Shown: piece after piece, positions 6,842 to 15,748 of the stretch
Position numbering within the stretch: the first letter of the stretch is position 1
How the letters are laid out: every line of letters begins with the position of its first letter
Source of the DNA: Treponema sp.
GTDB lineage: Bacteria; Spirochaetota; Spirochaetia; Treponematales; Breznakiellaceae
Direction of reading: 5' to 3'
Assembly: GCA_031256445.1 (NCBI GenBank)
Contig: JAIRQN010000064.1
Span: forward strand, 1 to 34,341
Length of the DNA stretch: 34,341 nucleotides
Translations under genes and position numbers: made by a program
Notes under the pieces: generated by a model
What the model was told of the DNA's origin: nothing
What the model saw: the letters and a program-made list of their open reading frames with translations, nothing else
The model's database searches: none

Positions 6842-7954
6842 ATGAAAAAACAGGTAAAAACCGTCAAAAAGACAGGCGCCCGCGGGAAAACTGCTCAAAA
6901 TACCGTTAAAAAAGAGATAAAACCAGCGAAAAAACTGGTAAAAAGCAGGAATTCCGACATAAAACGGGCTTTTTTTCTTGCAGGTTCGCTTGCGATTTTA
7001 TCCGCGAGCATTTCTGTGGCATTGATATTGATTCATTCACTGATGAAAGAAAGAGCGCAACTGGAAAATCCAGTCATTAAAATTGAAACTGTTGAACCTG
7101 AAACGCCGCAAAACCCCGCGGAAAAACACGCTCCGTCTGCCTCTGTTAATCCGGATGTGTCTGTCTCCGTCCAGCCGCCTGCGGAAGAAAATATAACCAC
7201 TCCGGCTGGTAAAAACGCGCTCCCGGTCCAGCCGCGCGCTTCCGTAAATTTTCAAAAACCGCCTGAACGCCTCCCGGACAAACCGGTTGAAATTTCCGGC
7301 TCCATTGCTTTCGTGATAGATGATGCCGGCAACAATCTGCGGGATCTTGAACCGTTCCTGCGCATCCCTGTTCCTCTGACAATCGCTGTATTGCCGGGTC
7401 TTCCTCATTCACAGGAAACAGCCCGGCGTATAAGGGCGGCGGGCAAAGAAGTGTTTCTGCATCAGCCAATGGAAGCGCTCGCGGAACAGGATCCGGGCCC
7501 TGGCGCGATTTATTCCGGCATGAACGCTGATGAAGTACGGAAAGTGTTAAAACGCAATATTGATGAAATCGGGCCCGTTACGGGAATAAATAACCATCAG
7601 GGATCAAAAATTACATCGGACTGGGAAGCGGTGGAAACCATACTTGCATTCTGCGCTGAAAATAATCTGCTCTTTCTTGATTCGCGGACAACGGCCGAAA
7701 CTGTCGTTCCCGACGCAGCGCGGCGGATGGGAATTCAAATCGCTGAAAGAGGCGTGTTTATTGACAATGACCGCAGCAAAGACGCGATGGCCATGTCAAT
7801 CACAGGCGGCCTTTCAAGAGCGAAAAGGAACGGGCAGGTAATAATGATAGGCCACGCTTTTTCGCGCGAGCTTGCGCCGCTTCTTGCGGAGCAGTATCAG
7901 GCATTAATAAATCAGGGCTTTGTAATTAAAACTGTTTCTGATATTATCAGGTAA
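6842..7954 (+). CDS. Membrane-anchored divergent polysaccharide deacetylase (YibQ/DUF610 family)
   Basis: From ATG 6842 the protein has 370 residues: a lysine-rich cytoplasmic head (1-42), one membrane span (about 43-65), a proline/glutamate-rich linker to about 150, and a divergent polysaccharide deacetylase domain to the end. The domain shows SIAFVIDDAG (about 154-163) with the DD pair, FLHQPMEA (about 206-213), and the family's GINNHQGSK and LFLDSRTT segments. Relatives are periplasmic and thought to act on cell-envelope glycans, but few have been assayed. I prefer ATG 6842 to a GTG at 6758 because the 28 extra residues (starting MLKLIRVLICF) look like translated spacer. Neither start has a good ribosome site. 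tsaD starts 7 bases after the stop. Confidence 0.82.
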   Translation: MKKQVKTVKKTGARGKTAQNTVKKEIKPAKKLVKSRNSDIKRAFFLAGSLAILSASISVALILIHSLMKERAQLENPVIKIETVEPETPQNPAEKHAPSASVNPDVSVSVQPPAEENITTPAGKNALPVQPRASVNFQKPPERLPDKPVEISGSIAFVIDDAGNNLRDLEPFLRIPVPLTIAVLPGLPHSQETARRIRAAGKEVFLHQPMEALAEQDPGPGAIYSGMNADEVRKVLKRNIDEIGPVTGINNHQGSKITSDWEAVETILAFCAENNLLFLDSRTTAETVVPDAARRMGIQIAERGVFIDNDRSKDAMAMSITGGLSRAKRNGQVIMIGHAFSRELAPLLAEQYQALINQGFVIKTVSDIIR

Positions 7955-7961
7955 CAACGCA

Positions 7962-9008
7962 ATGAAAGTTCTGGGTATTGAAACGTCCTGCGATGAATGT
8001 TCCGCAGCGGTTGTAGAAGACGGAGAAAAAATACTGTCCAATGTAATCGCTACGCAGATACCGTTTCACGCGCCGTGGAACGGGGTGGTTCCCGAAATAG
8101 CCAGCCGCAAACATACAGAGTGGATTTACGCGGTAACCAAAGAAGCGCTGGACAAGGCAGGGCTGGCCGCGGCGGACATTGATGCCGCAGCGGTTACAGG
8201 CCGTCCCGGGCTTTTAGGTTCCCTGCTTGTGGGTCTTTGCTTCGCGAAAGCATTCGCGTGGTCGCGCGGCATTCCCTTTATCGCGGTGGATCACATGCTC
8301 GCGCATTTGTACGCTCCAAGGCTTATAATAAATAATGATACTGGAGCAGAGAACAACCAGGCGCGTCCAGAGTATCCGTTCTTGGGGCTTTTGGTTTCCG
8401 GGGGGCATACGATTATCTGCCGCGCGGACAGCTTTGACGGCATCACCGTGATGGGAACCACAATTGATGACGCCGCAGGCGAAGCGTTTGACAAGGTGGC
8501 AAAGCATTACAATTTCGGCTATCCGGGAGGCGCGGTTATCGATAAAATGGCGCGTAACGGAGACAGCGGAGCCTTTCGCTTTCCTTTGCCTTCGCTCCAC
8601 AAGGGGGATCACCGCTATGATGTGTCTTATTCGGGATTAAAAACGGCGGTCGTCAATCAGCTTGAAATGTTTAAAGTAAAAAAAGGAGAACATACAAACG
8701 AAGATATAGCCGCTTCTTTTCAGAAAACCGCCGTGGATATACTGCTGCGCGCTCTTTTAAACGCCGCCGAAGACTCTGAACTTACAACAATTGTGGCAGG
8801 CGGCGGCGTTGCTGCCAACAGCAGCCTTCGTTCCCGACTCGCGGAACGTTCCGATCTGCGGTGCATTTTTCCGCCGCTGGAGCTCTGCGGCGACAATGCC
8901 GCCATGGTAGCCGGTCTGGGCTATCAGTACCTTGCCAGGGGAGAGCAGTCCCCTTTAAATGTTACCGCGCAGGCGAGGGTGAGCGGCTTTAAAAAGAAGT
9001 ATCCTTGA
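7962..9008 (+). CDS. tsaD: tRNA N6-threonylcarbamoyladenosine transferase
   Basis: The 348-residue protein is the universal TsaD/Kae1/Gcp enzyme, which moves the threonylcarbamoyl group onto A37 of tRNAs that read ANN codons, working with TsaB, TsaC and TsaE. It opens with MKVLGIETSCDEC, the ASKHA-fold start, and has the metal-binding HMLAH at 111-115, LVSGGHT near 145, and CGDNAAMVA near the C-terminus. Length and layout are normal. The start is 7 bases behind the deacetylase stop, so it is probably cotranscribed with it. The TGA stop forms part of the -35 box for the next gene. Confidence 0.97.
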   Translation: MKVLGIETSCDECSAAVVEDGEKILSNVIATQIPFHAPWNGVVPEIASRKHTEWIYAVTKEALDKAGLAAADIDAAAVTGRPGLLGSLLVGLCFAKAFAWSRGIPFIAVDHMLAHLYAPRLIINNDTGAENNQARPEYPFLGLLVSGGHTIICRADSFDGITVMGTTIDDAAGEAFDKVAKHYNFGYPGGAVIDKMARNGDSGAFRFPLPSLHKGDHRYDVSYSGLKTAVVNQLEMFKVKKGEHTNEDIAASFQKTAVDILLRALLNAAEDSELTTIVAGGGVAANSSLRSRLAERSDLRCIFPPLELCGDNAAMVAGLGYQYLARGEQSPLNVTAQARVSGFKKKYP

Positions 9009-9033
9009 ACTAACTCCGGTATTTTATTAATAT
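9005..9033 (+). promoter_or_regulatory. Promoter of the DUF554 gene, ending 8 bases before its start codon
   Basis: TTGAAC (9005-9010) and TAATAT (9028-9033) are 17 bases apart; an alternative -10, TATAAA, lies at 9031-9036. The expected start point falls at about 9040-9042, on or next to the ATG at 9042. The -35 hexamer contains the tsaD stop codon (9006-9008). There is no ribosome binding site in front of the ATG, which fits a leaderless message. Confidence 0.45.
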
Positions 9034-9041
9034 AAAACATT

Positions 9042-9740
9042 ATGCTTGGCACTGTCGTAAACGCGCTTTCAATTGTTTTTTGCTCTTTGGTCGGCGCTTT
9101 CCTTGTTAAAAATATTCCGCAAAGATTCGAGGAGATTCTCAAAAAAGCCTCCGGCCTTGCGGTTATTTATATAGGAATAAGAGGCGCACTTGATAATGAA
9201 AACATACTGTTATTGATTTTAAGCCTTGTGTTCGGATCCATTATTGGTGAATTAATCGATATCGATAAATGGATGGTAAGACTCGGAACCTGGGCAGAAA
9301 AAAAACTCGGAATGGATGGAGACAGGACATCACAAAGGAGTTTTTCCAAAGGTTTTGTGACAGCCAGTATTCTGTTCTGCACAGGCTCGATGGCGATTAT
9401 AGGAGCAATGCAGAGCGGACTTCAGGGAAACCATGAAACCCTTTTCGCCAAGTCCATTCTGGACGGGATAATGTCTCTTGTTTTCAGCGCCTCTTTGGGA
9501 ATTGGAGTGGCGTTTTCCGCCCTGTCTGTTTTTCTTTACCAGGGCGGCATCACATTCGGTTCAATTTTAATACGCGATTTTCTGACGCCGGAAATGATAA
9601 GGGAAATGTCTGCGGCAGGCAGCCTTTTAATAGCAGCTATAGGTTTTAACTTTTTGGGCGTCAAGGAAATAAAAGTCGCCAATATGATACCGGGTATTTT
9701 TATTCCTTTGGCGTATTATCTGATAGCGCAGGCTTTTTAG
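9042..9740 (+). CDS. DUF554-family (YqgA-like) integral membrane protein
   Basis: The 232-residue protein has about six to seven hydrophobic segments and the hallmarks of the DUF554/YqgA family: the N-terminal MLGTVVNALSIVFCSLVGAF, the charged GSIIGELIDID turn, and the FCTGSMAIIGAMQSG segment near the centre. Members are inner-membrane proteins described as possible transporters; their function is not established. It has no ribosome binding site and appears to be read from a promoter that ends almost at its ATG. It ends six bases from the stop of the convergent V/A-ATPase B gene. Confidence 0.85.
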   Translation: MLGTVVNALSIVFCSLVGAFLVKNIPQRFEEILKKASGLAVIYIGIRGALDNENILLLILSLVFGSIIGELIDIDKWMVRLGTWAEKKLGMDGDRTSQRSFSKGFVTASILFCTGSMAIIGAMQSGLQGNHETLFAKSILDGIMSLVFSASLGIGVAFSALSVFLYQGGITFGSILIRDFLTPEMIREMSAAGSLLIAAIGFNFLGVKEIKVANMIPGIFIPLAYYLIAQAF

Positions 9741-9746
9741 TTCAGC

Positions 9747-11144
9747 TTAAATTTCCCTGTTCATGTATTTGTCAAGGAATTTCTCGTTAACGCGCAGTAG
9801 TTCTTCTCTTGGAAGATCACCTAACACCTTCCAGCCCAGATCCAGTGTGCGGCCGATGCTGCGGTTATCATGTTCGCTCTGCGTCAGAAAACCCTGTTCG
9901 AATTTTTCTCCGAATTTCAAATACTGCTTGTCGGCGGCGGATAGTTCCTCTTCGCCGATTATCGAGGCAAGGTTGCGGATTTGCTTTACTTTCGCGTAAG
10001 CCGCGAACAGCTGGCTTGCGACATCTTTATGATCTTCGCGCGTCATGCTCGGTCCTATTCCGTCCTTCATCAGGCGCGAAAGGCTTGGAAGCCCTGCGAC
10101 AGGCGGGTAAATGCCCCTCTGGAAAAGTTCGCGGTCAAGGACAATCTGCCCTTCTGTGATGTAACCTGACAGATCGGGAATTGGATGGCTTATATCGTCA
10201 TTCGGCATTGACAGAATCGGTATCTGGGTAATTGAGCCGCTGGAATTTTTTATTTTTCCCGCCCTTTCGTAAAGCGAAGCAAGATCCGAGTACAGGTAAC
10301 CGGGGTAGCCCTTGCGGCTCGGCACTTCGCCGCGGATGGATGAAACCTCCCTCATCGCTTCGCAGTAGTTTGTCATGTCGGTCATCACAACAAGAACGTG
10401 CATGTTCTTTTCGTAGGCAAGGTACTCGGCGGCGGTAAGAGCGCAGCGCGGAGCGATGAGACGCTCAAGGGAGGGAGAGTCGGCAAGAGAGAGAAAAACC
10501 ACTACATTGGAAAGAACGCCCGACTGTTCAAAATTGTCAAGGAAGAAACGGGCCACGTCATTTTTAACGCCCATTGCGCAGAAGACTATTACAAACTGCT
10601 CACCGCCGCCTGAGTTTCCGTCAGCTGAAATAATTTTCGCCTGACGCACAATCTGCGCGGCGAGCCTGTTGTGCGGAAGGCCGTTACCTGAAAAAATCGG
10701 GAGCTTTTGCCCGCGGATTAGCGTGTTCATTCCGTCAATCGCGGAAATTCCCGTTTGAATAAAATCGCGGGGATAAGTGCGCGCGTAAGGATTGATTGGA
10801 AGGCCGTTGATATCGAGAGTTTTTGAAGAGAAAATACTGCCGTATCCGTCAACCGGCTCGCCAAGACCGTTAAAAACCCTGCCTAAAAGCCCCATACCCA
10901 CGCGAAGTTCCATCGGCTTGTCAAGAAATTCGACTCTTGTTTCATCGGCTGAAAGACCTGTGCTGTTTCCGAAAATCTGGATGGCGGCCCATTTCTCGCT
11001 CAAATCCACAACGCGGCCAAGTCTTTTTACATTCCCCCGGTCGTAGACGGCGACCATCTCGTTAAAGCCTACATTGCGGCTGCGCTTTGTAATTACAACA
11101 GGCCCTTCTATGCGGAGAAGCCCTCTGAATTCAATGCCTCTCAT
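9747..11144 (-). CDS. atpB: V/A-type ATPase subunit B (non-catalytic head subunit)
   Basis: The 465-residue protein matches subunit B of the archaeal/vacuolar-type rotary ATPase, which alternates with subunit A in the A3B3 head. It lacks a working P-loop, showing [14 protein letters not shown] where catalytic subunits have GGxGxGKT, as expected for B. Other landmarks are [20 protein letters not shown] and [19 protein letters not shown]. The start overlaps the A stop by four bases (ATGA), so the two are coupled and made in step. It is the last gene of the run; the D, I and K genes that normally follow in Treponema are absent here, and a convergent gene ends six bases away. The enzyme may pump protons or sodium; sequence of this subunit does not say. 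Confidence 0.95.
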   Translation of the reverse strand: MRGIEFRGLLRIEGPVVITKRSRNVGFNEMVAVYDRGNVKRLGRVVDLSEKWAAIQIFGNSTGLSADETRVEFLDKPMELRVGMGLLGRVFNGLGEPVDGYGSIFSSKTLDINGLPINPYARTYPRDFIQTGISAIDGMNTLIRGQKLPIFSGNGLPHNRLAAQIVRQAKIISADGNSGGGEQFVIVFCAMGVKNDVARFFLDNFEQSGVLSNVVVFLSLADSPSLERLIAPRCALTAAEYLAYEKNMHVLVVMTDMTNYCEAMREVSSIRGEVPSRKGYPGYLYSDLASLYERAGKIKNSSGSITQIPILSMPNDDISHPIPDLSGYITEGQIVLDRELFQRGIYPPVAGLPSLSRLMKDGIGPSMTREDHKDVASQLFAAYAKVKQIRNLASIIGEEELSAADKQYLKFGEKFEQGFLTQSEHDNRSIGRTLDLGWKVLGDLPREELLRVNEKFLDKYMNREI

Positions 11145-12988
11145 AACGCTTTTCCTGCCTGAAAACCGGACTGGCCGCTGTTTCGGGTACGGTAAGCCCG
11201 TTCCAGTTCTTCCAGAATATTGCGCATTTTTCCCTCAAAAGAGGCAAATTCGCCAGGTTCATCGTTTTTTACAGTGCTTTTAAGGCGGGACAAGCCTTCC
11301 TTTAAACCCGCCGCCGTTATTTTTGTCATCGGCGCGCCCAGTTCAATGCAGGTACGGGAGCGCTCGTGAAATTCCATTATCAGTTCCAGAAGACGCACCT
11401 GTTTTTCGGGGACGCAGTACATGTCAACTTCGTCAAATGAATTCTGCTGAAGGAAACCGTCCTTGATAATCTGCGCGGTAAGAAGGATCAGTTTCTGCTC
11501 GTCGGGAAGGGCGTCAGGGCCGATAAGCCTTACAATTTCAGATAACCTCTGCTCCTGTTTTAAAAGATCCATGCATTTCTTGCGTATAACAGTCCATGAA
11601 GGATTAACATGCTCCCACCATGTTTGAACTTCTTCGGCGTATTCGGAATAACTGTCAATCCAGCTGATCGCCGGGTAGTGCCTCGCGTTGGCAAGATCCC
11701 TGTCCAGAGCCCAGAAACAGCGGATAAAACGTTTTGTATGCTGCGTAACAGGTTCGGAAAAATCGCCTCCCGGAGGGGAGACAGCCCCGATTATCGAGAC
11801 GGAACCTTCTTCTCCTGACAAAGTGCGCACCCGTCCGGCTCTTTCGTAGAATTCGGCAAGGCGCGTTGGCAGGTAAGCGGGGAATCCCTCTTCTGCGGGC
11901 ATTTCTTCCATGCGGCCGGAAAGTTCGCGTAACGCTTCGGCCCAGCGGCTGGTTGAATCCGCCATAATCGCTACATGGTAGCCCATGTCCCTGTAAAATT
12001 CCGCAAGCGTTACGCCGGTGTAAATTGACACCTCACGCGCCGCTACGGGCATGTTTGACGTGTTGGCGATAAGCAGCGTTCTTTCCATAAGGCTTCGCCC
12101 GGTTCTGGGATCCAGAAGTTCCGGAAATTCCGTAAGAACGTCAGTCATTTCATTGCCGCGCTCTCCGCAGCCGATGTAGATAATGACATCTGCGTCGCAC
12201 CATTTGGCGACAGCGTGCTGCGTCATGGTTTTGCCGGTGCCGAAGCCGCCAGGAATCGCCGCTGTCCCGCCCTTTGAAAGCGGGAAGAAAATGTCGATAA
12301 CGCGCTCGCCTGTAATAAGAGGCTGATCCGGCGAAAGACGCGAAGCGATGGGGCGGGGAAGACGCACAGGCCACCACTGGGCAAAGGGAATTTCCTCTCC
12401 CATGCTTGTTTTCGCGGCCGCTTCAAAAATACAATAATCGCCTTCTTTGCTTAAACTCACTATATCGCCGCCTGCATGGACGCCGCCCTGCGGGTATAAT
12501 GGCGCCATGATTTTACATGTAATGCTTTCGGTTTCTTTAACAGAGCCAAGCACAAGCCCGGCGGAGGCGGCTACTTTTTCGCCCGCGGCAAGTCTTGCAG
12601 CTAACGCCGGATCGGGAATAAAACGCCACTTTTTCTGCGGATCAAGAGGATTCCCCCTGCCGCCTGGTTTCATAAAAGAGCCGTCCTGCCCGTAGAGCAT
12701 TTCAAGCGGACGCTGAATGCCGTCGTAAATTGTTCCCATAAGCCCGGGTCCCAGCAGCGCGGAAAGGGGACGGCCTGTTGACCATGCAAAGCTGCCTGTT
12801 TTAAGGCCGGTGTTGTCTTCGTAAACCTGGATGACAGCCTCTTCACCCTCAAGACGGACAATTTCGCCGATGATCCTTTTATCTCCCACTTCCACAAGAT
12901 CGAAAAGACCGGCTCCCTGCAAACCTGTTACGCGAATGATGGGCCCTGAGATTCTGCTGACTTTACCCTGGCGGGTTACGCTGTTCAT
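11141..12988 (-). CDS. atpA: V/A-type ATPase subunit A (catalytic head subunit)
   Basis: The 615-residue protein is the ATP-hydrolysing or -synthesising subunit of the V/A-type ATPase. It has the N-terminal barrel (1-75), the A-specific non-homologous insert (about 110-200), the P-loop GGFGTGKT (247-254), the catalytic segment [19 protein letters not shown], and [18 protein letters not shown]. The length is slightly above the usual 580-600. GTG or upstream alternatives are not needed: ATG 12988 overlaps the E stop by four bases. The C-terminal end overlaps the B start in the same way, so E, A and B are tightly coupled. Confidence 0.96.
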   Translation of the reverse strand: MNSVTRQGKVSRISGPIIRVTGLQGAGLFDLVEVGDKRIIGEIVRLEGEEAVIQVYEDNTGLKTGSFAWSTGRPLSALLGPGLMGTIYDGIQRPLEMLYGQDGSFMKPGGRGNPLDPQKKWRFIPDPALAARLAAGEKVAASAGLVLGSVKETESITCKIMAPLYPQGGVHAGGDIVSLSKEGDYCIFEAAAKTSMGEEIPFAQWWPVRLPRPIASRLSPDQPLITGERVIDIFFPLSKGGTAAIPGGFGTGKTMTQHAVAKWCDADVIIYIGCGERGNEMTDVLTEFPELLDPRTGRSLMERTLLIANTSNMPVAAREVSIYTGVTLAEFYRDMGYHVAIMADSTSRWAEALRELSGRMEEMPAEEGFPAYLPTRLAEFYERAGRVRTLSGEEGSVSIIGAVSPPGGDFSEPVTQHTKRFIRCFWALDRDLANARHYPAISWIDSYSEYAEEVQTWWEHVNPSWTVIRKKCMDLLKQEQRLSEIVRLIGPDALPDEQKLILLTAQIIKDGFLQQNSFDEVDMYCVPEKQVRLLELIMEFHERSRTCIELGAPMTKITAAGLKEGLSRLKSTVKNDEPGEFASFEGKMRNILEELERAYRTRNSGQSGFQAGKAL

Positions 12989-13620
12989 TCGCTCTCCATG
13001 AAATCGCGGCCTACAAGCGCTTCTATTAATTCTTCCCTTTTTTCGTGTAAAAGGAAATCTATTATATTCTGAATTGAGGCGGTAACGCTTATTTCGCCTG
13101 TATCAATTGTTATTGACGGGTAACGGCTGACAGCGGCAGTCTCTTTAATAACGCAGTTTAACCTGACATTTTTTAAAATGGCTTCCGCTTCTTTGCGTTC
13201 CAGCCCGCTAATCTTCGCGTCCAGTTGGCGCGGCGCGTCCTGTTCATTCTTTGTCTCCATCTGTCCGCCGCATACTGTAATCCGTTTTGCAAGTTCTCCT
13301 GTGAGCAGATCGATTATACGCGCGCGGCTTAAACCGTTAAACCAGCATTGTTCAGCGGAATTAAGCGCTTCTTCAATTTTTTCAATTTTGGCTCGGCGTT
13401 TATCAATCGGGAGGCGCGCCATTGTTTTTTCATAAATCAATTCTCTCTGTTCTTTATATTTTTTTTCAAGTTCACCGGCGTTCTTCGCGGTTTTATTTTC
13501 CCAAAGCGCGGTTTGCCCGCGCACTGTATCATCCGCCGTTTTTAAAATGCGCTGCGCTTTTTTTCTGGCATCCTCAAGAATCTCACGGTCAAGTATTTCT
13601 GTAGATTGAAGTTCTTCCAT
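12985..13620 (-). CDS. atpE: V/A-type ATPase subunit E (peripheral stalk)
   Basis: From ATG 13620 the protein has 211 residues. The first half is a charged helix ([20 protein letters not shown] and on), followed by a globular C-terminal part ending in [16 protein letters not shown], the pattern of the V/A-ATPase stalk subunit E, which links the head to the membrane stator. A longer start at 13677 is open but falls on the -35 box of the promoter, so it would not be transcribed; ATG 13620 also gives the usual family N-terminus. The ribosome site is weak (CCGGAAATTT-ATG). It is the first gene of a three-gene unit with A and B. A DUF2764-type gene, which in many treponemes lies between E and A, is missing. 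Confidence 0.85.
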   Translation of the reverse strand: MEELQSTEILDREILEDARKKAQRILKTADDTVRGQTALWENKTAKNAGELEKKYKEQRELIYEKTMARLPIDKRRAKIEKIEEALNSAEQCWFNGLSRARIIDLLTGELAKRITVCGGQMETKNEQDAPRQLDAKISGLERKEAEAILKNVRLNCVIKETAAVSRYPSITIDTGEISVTASIQNIIDFLLHEKREELIEALVGRDFMESE

Positions 13621-13648
13621 AAATTTCCGGCGGCAACCGCCTTTGAAA

Positions 13649-13677
13649 ATTATGGTGCAGATTCGAATGATGTTCAA
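13649..13677 (-). promoter_or_regulatory. Promoter of the V/A-ATPase E-A-B unit, with a leader hairpin
   Basis: On the minus strand TTGAAC (13677-13672) and CATAAT (13654-13649) are 17 bases apart, giving a start near 13642 and a leader of about 22 bases. That leader contains a GC-rich stem, GGCGG-TTG-CCGCC (13641-13629), which ends 8 bases before the ATG and could mask the weak ribosome site. The promoter shows that the three genes form a complete transcription unit on their left side. Confidence 0.5.
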
Positions 13678-13785
13678 GTATATGGCAATTAACAGTTATT
13701 AATGGGAAGCGAGATTTTTATCCTTGATATCCTTATAAAAATGAAAATAATACAATATACATTAAAAAAATACAAAATAAATATT

Positions 13786-14066
13786 CTATCTTGTCTTCAA
13801 AAATTTGATACATTGCGTTGAACTGTCTGTTAAAACGGCAATCGCGGCAGGAGCGGTCTGCAGTTCCACAACGGGAGCGATATCGCATAACGGCTGTATT
13901 TCCTCTCTGCCCTGCAAGATTATCAGCCTGACGCACTGGCTGTTATGCCAGCAGGAGCCGCGAGACCCGCTTTCGCGATCAGCTCCAGGTCTTTAAGCGG
14001 TACAGGGTCAGGCAGCAGCCGCTCTTTATGAGAATACCTTTTTTCGGCAGCTTCAAAAAATTCCAT
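13786..14066 (-). pseudogene. Frameshifted and truncated nitroreductase-family gene
   Basis: From ATG 14066 the frame reads MEFFEAAEKRYSHKERLLPD and on to GLAAPAG, the N-terminus of an FMN-dependent nitroreductase, then stops after seven more codons. One frame over it continues at once with HNSQCVRLIILQGREE and later TAPAAIAVLTDSSTQ, the next conserved blocks of the family, until TAG at 13788-13786. A single missing base in the GCTGG/CAT join near 13946-13950 explains the change. The match then dissolves into AT-rich sequence; a third frame may hold a further trace (YQIFEDKIEY). About half of a normal 165-200 residue enzyme is gone, so it is a remnant. It starts 11 bases after the lipoprotein gene stop and was probably once cotranscribed with it. 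Confidence 0.75.
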
Positions 14067-14077
14067 TTTGTTTTATG

Positions 14078-14497
14078 TTATTTTTTATTTTTCGGCGACA
14101 GAGGTTTTTCTTTCTTGTTTATTTTTTCAAGGACGATCTGCGAAAGCCGCTTGAACTGCTGGGGATACAGTTCAGCGTCAGGTTTATTGTAATATTCAAG
14201 AACAGCGTTTAATTCCGTCTTTGCCTGCTGGTATTTTTTTTGTTTGTAATGGATAAACGCGATTTCGTATTCAGCTGTGATAACAAGGTCTATAGTCGTC
14301 TGGTTTCGATCATGCAGAGTCTGGTAATACATAAGGGCAGTTCTGTAACGATTCTTGTCGGTGGCTTCCTGTGCGCGCTGTATCAGTTCGGCGGGAGAGA
14401 GCTCCTCGCTGATATTCACCGCCGAAGCGCAGGAGGACAGTATAATCAGGACCGCAAACGCGGTTGAAATGCAGAATTTTACGGAAAATTTAATCAT
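14078..14497 (-). CDS. Small lipoprotein with TPR-like helices
   Basis: The 139-residue protein starts with a signal peptide whose lipobox is LSSC (20-23), so C23 would be the lipidated residue. The mature part (about 116 residues) is helical and resembles tetratricopeptide repeats: LIQRAQEATDKNRYRTALMY, then a second helix pair with ALMYYQTLHDRNQ and IAFIHYKQKKYQQAKTELNA. Such lipoproteins usually act as envelope assembly or scaffolding factors, but no specific role can be given. The end is lysine-rich. A TATAAT box (14508-14503) lies five bases upstream of the ATG with a TTTACT 18 bases further, overlapping an AAGGA site, so the transcription start is uncertain. A broken nitroreductase gene follows directly. 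Confidence 0.72.
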   Translation of the reverse strand: MIKFSVKFCISTAFAVLIILSSCASAVNISEELSPAELIQRAQEATDKNRYRTALMYYQTLHDRNQTTIDLVITAEYEIAFIHYKQKKYQQAKTELNAVLEYYNKPDAELYPQQFKRLSQIVLEKINKKEKPLSPKNKK

Positions 14498-14586
14498 AAA
14501 AAATTATATCCTTTTTCTTCTTTCTTAGTAAAGGTACCAGGAAGGCTAAAGTTACAGGTCAAAAGAAGCGTAAAATCTCTGTAACA

Positions 14587-14615
14587 TTGACGGTTTACCC
14601 GTAAAAGTGCATAAT
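14587..14615 (+). promoter_or_regulatory. Promoter of argC, ending 6 bases before its start codon
   Basis: TTGACG (14587-14592) and CATAAT (14610-14615) are 17 bases apart. The next six bases lead directly to the ATG at 14622, so transcription should start at or next to the A of that ATG. No ribosome binding site is present. Both facts point to a leaderless message for the argCJB unit. Confidence 0.55.
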
Positions 14616-14621
14616 TGCCGT

Positions 14622-15734
14622 ATGAAAGCAGGCATTATTGGCTCGACAGGTTATGCCGGCGCGGAATTAATCAAATTCCTTTCCCGGCACCCAAAAATTG
14701 ATGATATTTTACTCTCTTCTGTCAGTTTTGAAGGGCAGAGGATTGAAGAAATTTATCCCAATTTTTTAAATATAGTATCCGGCAGACTTTTAAAAGCAGA
14801 AGATGTTATCGCCTCCTGCGATGTTGTTTTTGCCGCTTTACCGAATGGGGTAGGGGAGCCTTATGCCGCCGCCTGCATGGAACGGCGAATTCACTACATC
14901 GATCTTTCCGCTGATTTCCGGTTTGATGAAGACGAGGAAATATATTCCGCATGGTACGGCAAACCATACCAATTTCCCGAACTTCATAAAAACTCGGTTT
15001 ACGGCCTGCCGGAGTTGAACAGGCGGCGGATGAAAGAGCTTGCGGCAAAAGGCCCTGTGATAATCGGCAATCCCGGCTGTTATCCTACAGGCGCTTCGTT
15101 GGGCGTGTTCCCGGCCCTGCCGATGTTTGACGGCGGCGGTTATCCTGTTATAATAGACGCCGCTACAGGCGCTTCAGGCGGCGGCAGGGAACTGTCCCGA
15201 TCCTTTCACTACAGTGAATGCGCCGATTCTGTCTCTCCGTATAAAGTCGGCTCTCACAGGCATTCACCTGAAATTGCGCGTAACATCGCCGCTATGGCCG
15301 CTGACTCAGGCGTTCCTTCCGCGCGGATTATTTTTACGCCGCACCTGACGCCAATGATAAGGGGAATTCTCAGCACCATCTATATTCCCCTTTCGCGTCA
15401 ATGGCGCGTAACGCAGGAAAATTCATTCATGCCTCCGTCAGGTGAAATTGAAGAAAAAACCGCGGAAATACGCGAGTCTTACGCCGCCTTTTACAAAGAC
15501 GAACCATTTGTGCGCGTTCTTCCCGCCGGCCTTACAGCCGCCGCCAACCGCGTACGCCAGTCCAATTACTGCGACATTTCCGTGCACATGGACATAAACG
15601 GTTCCACTTTGATTGCAGTTACCGCCATTGACAATATGGTCAAAGGCGCCGCCGGCCAGGCAGTTCAGAATATGAATATTTTATTCGGTTTTGATGAAAC
15701 AGCAGGGCTGCAGGCAATACCTATGCCGTTTTAA
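14622..15734 (+). CDS. argC: N-acetyl-gamma-glutamyl-phosphate reductase
   Basis: The enzyme reduces N-acetylglutamyl phosphate to the semialdehyde with NADPH, the third step of arginine synthesis. From ATG 14622 it has 370 residues, with the nucleotide loop IIGSTGYAGAEL near the N-terminus and the catalytic cysteine in GNPGCYPTGA (C153). The later GASGGGRELSRSFHYSE and PHLTPMIRGILSTIY segments are also typical. A GTG at 14607 is in frame, but it lies between the -35 and -10 boxes, so ATG 14622 is the start. It is the first gene of argC-argJ-argB. Confidence 0.96.
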   Translation: MKAGIIGSTGYAGAELIKFLSRHPKIDDILLSSVSFEGQRIEEIYPNFLNIVSGRLLKAEDVIASCDVVFAALPNGVGEPYAAACMERRIHYIDLSADFRFDEDEEIYSAWYGKPYQFPELHKNSVYGLPELNRRRMKELAAKGPVIIGNPGCYPTGASLGVFPALPMFDGGGYPVIIDAATGASGGGRELSRSFHYSECADSVSPYKVGSHRHSPEIARNIAAMAADSGVPSARIIFTPHLTPMIRGILSTIYIPLSRQWRVTQENSFMPPSGEIEEKTAEIRESYAAFYKDEPFVRVLPAGLTAAANRVRQSNYCDISVHMDINGSTLIAVTAIDNMVKGAAGQAVQNMNILFGFDETAGLQAIPMPF

Positions 15735-15748
15735 TTAAGGAATATAAC

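Noticed and set aside
13621-13677. Longer N-terminus for ATPase subunit E from 13677
   Set aside because: That start lies on the -35 box of the promoter and the extra 19 residues are not typical for the family.
13805-13996. Plus-strand open frame in the region between the ATPase and lipoprotein genes
   Set aside because: It is antisense to the nitroreductase remnant, which explains the sequence much better.
14607-14621. GTG 14607 as start of argC
   Set aside because: It lies between the -35 and -10 boxes and would not be part of the message; MKAGIIGSTGYAG is the normal start.
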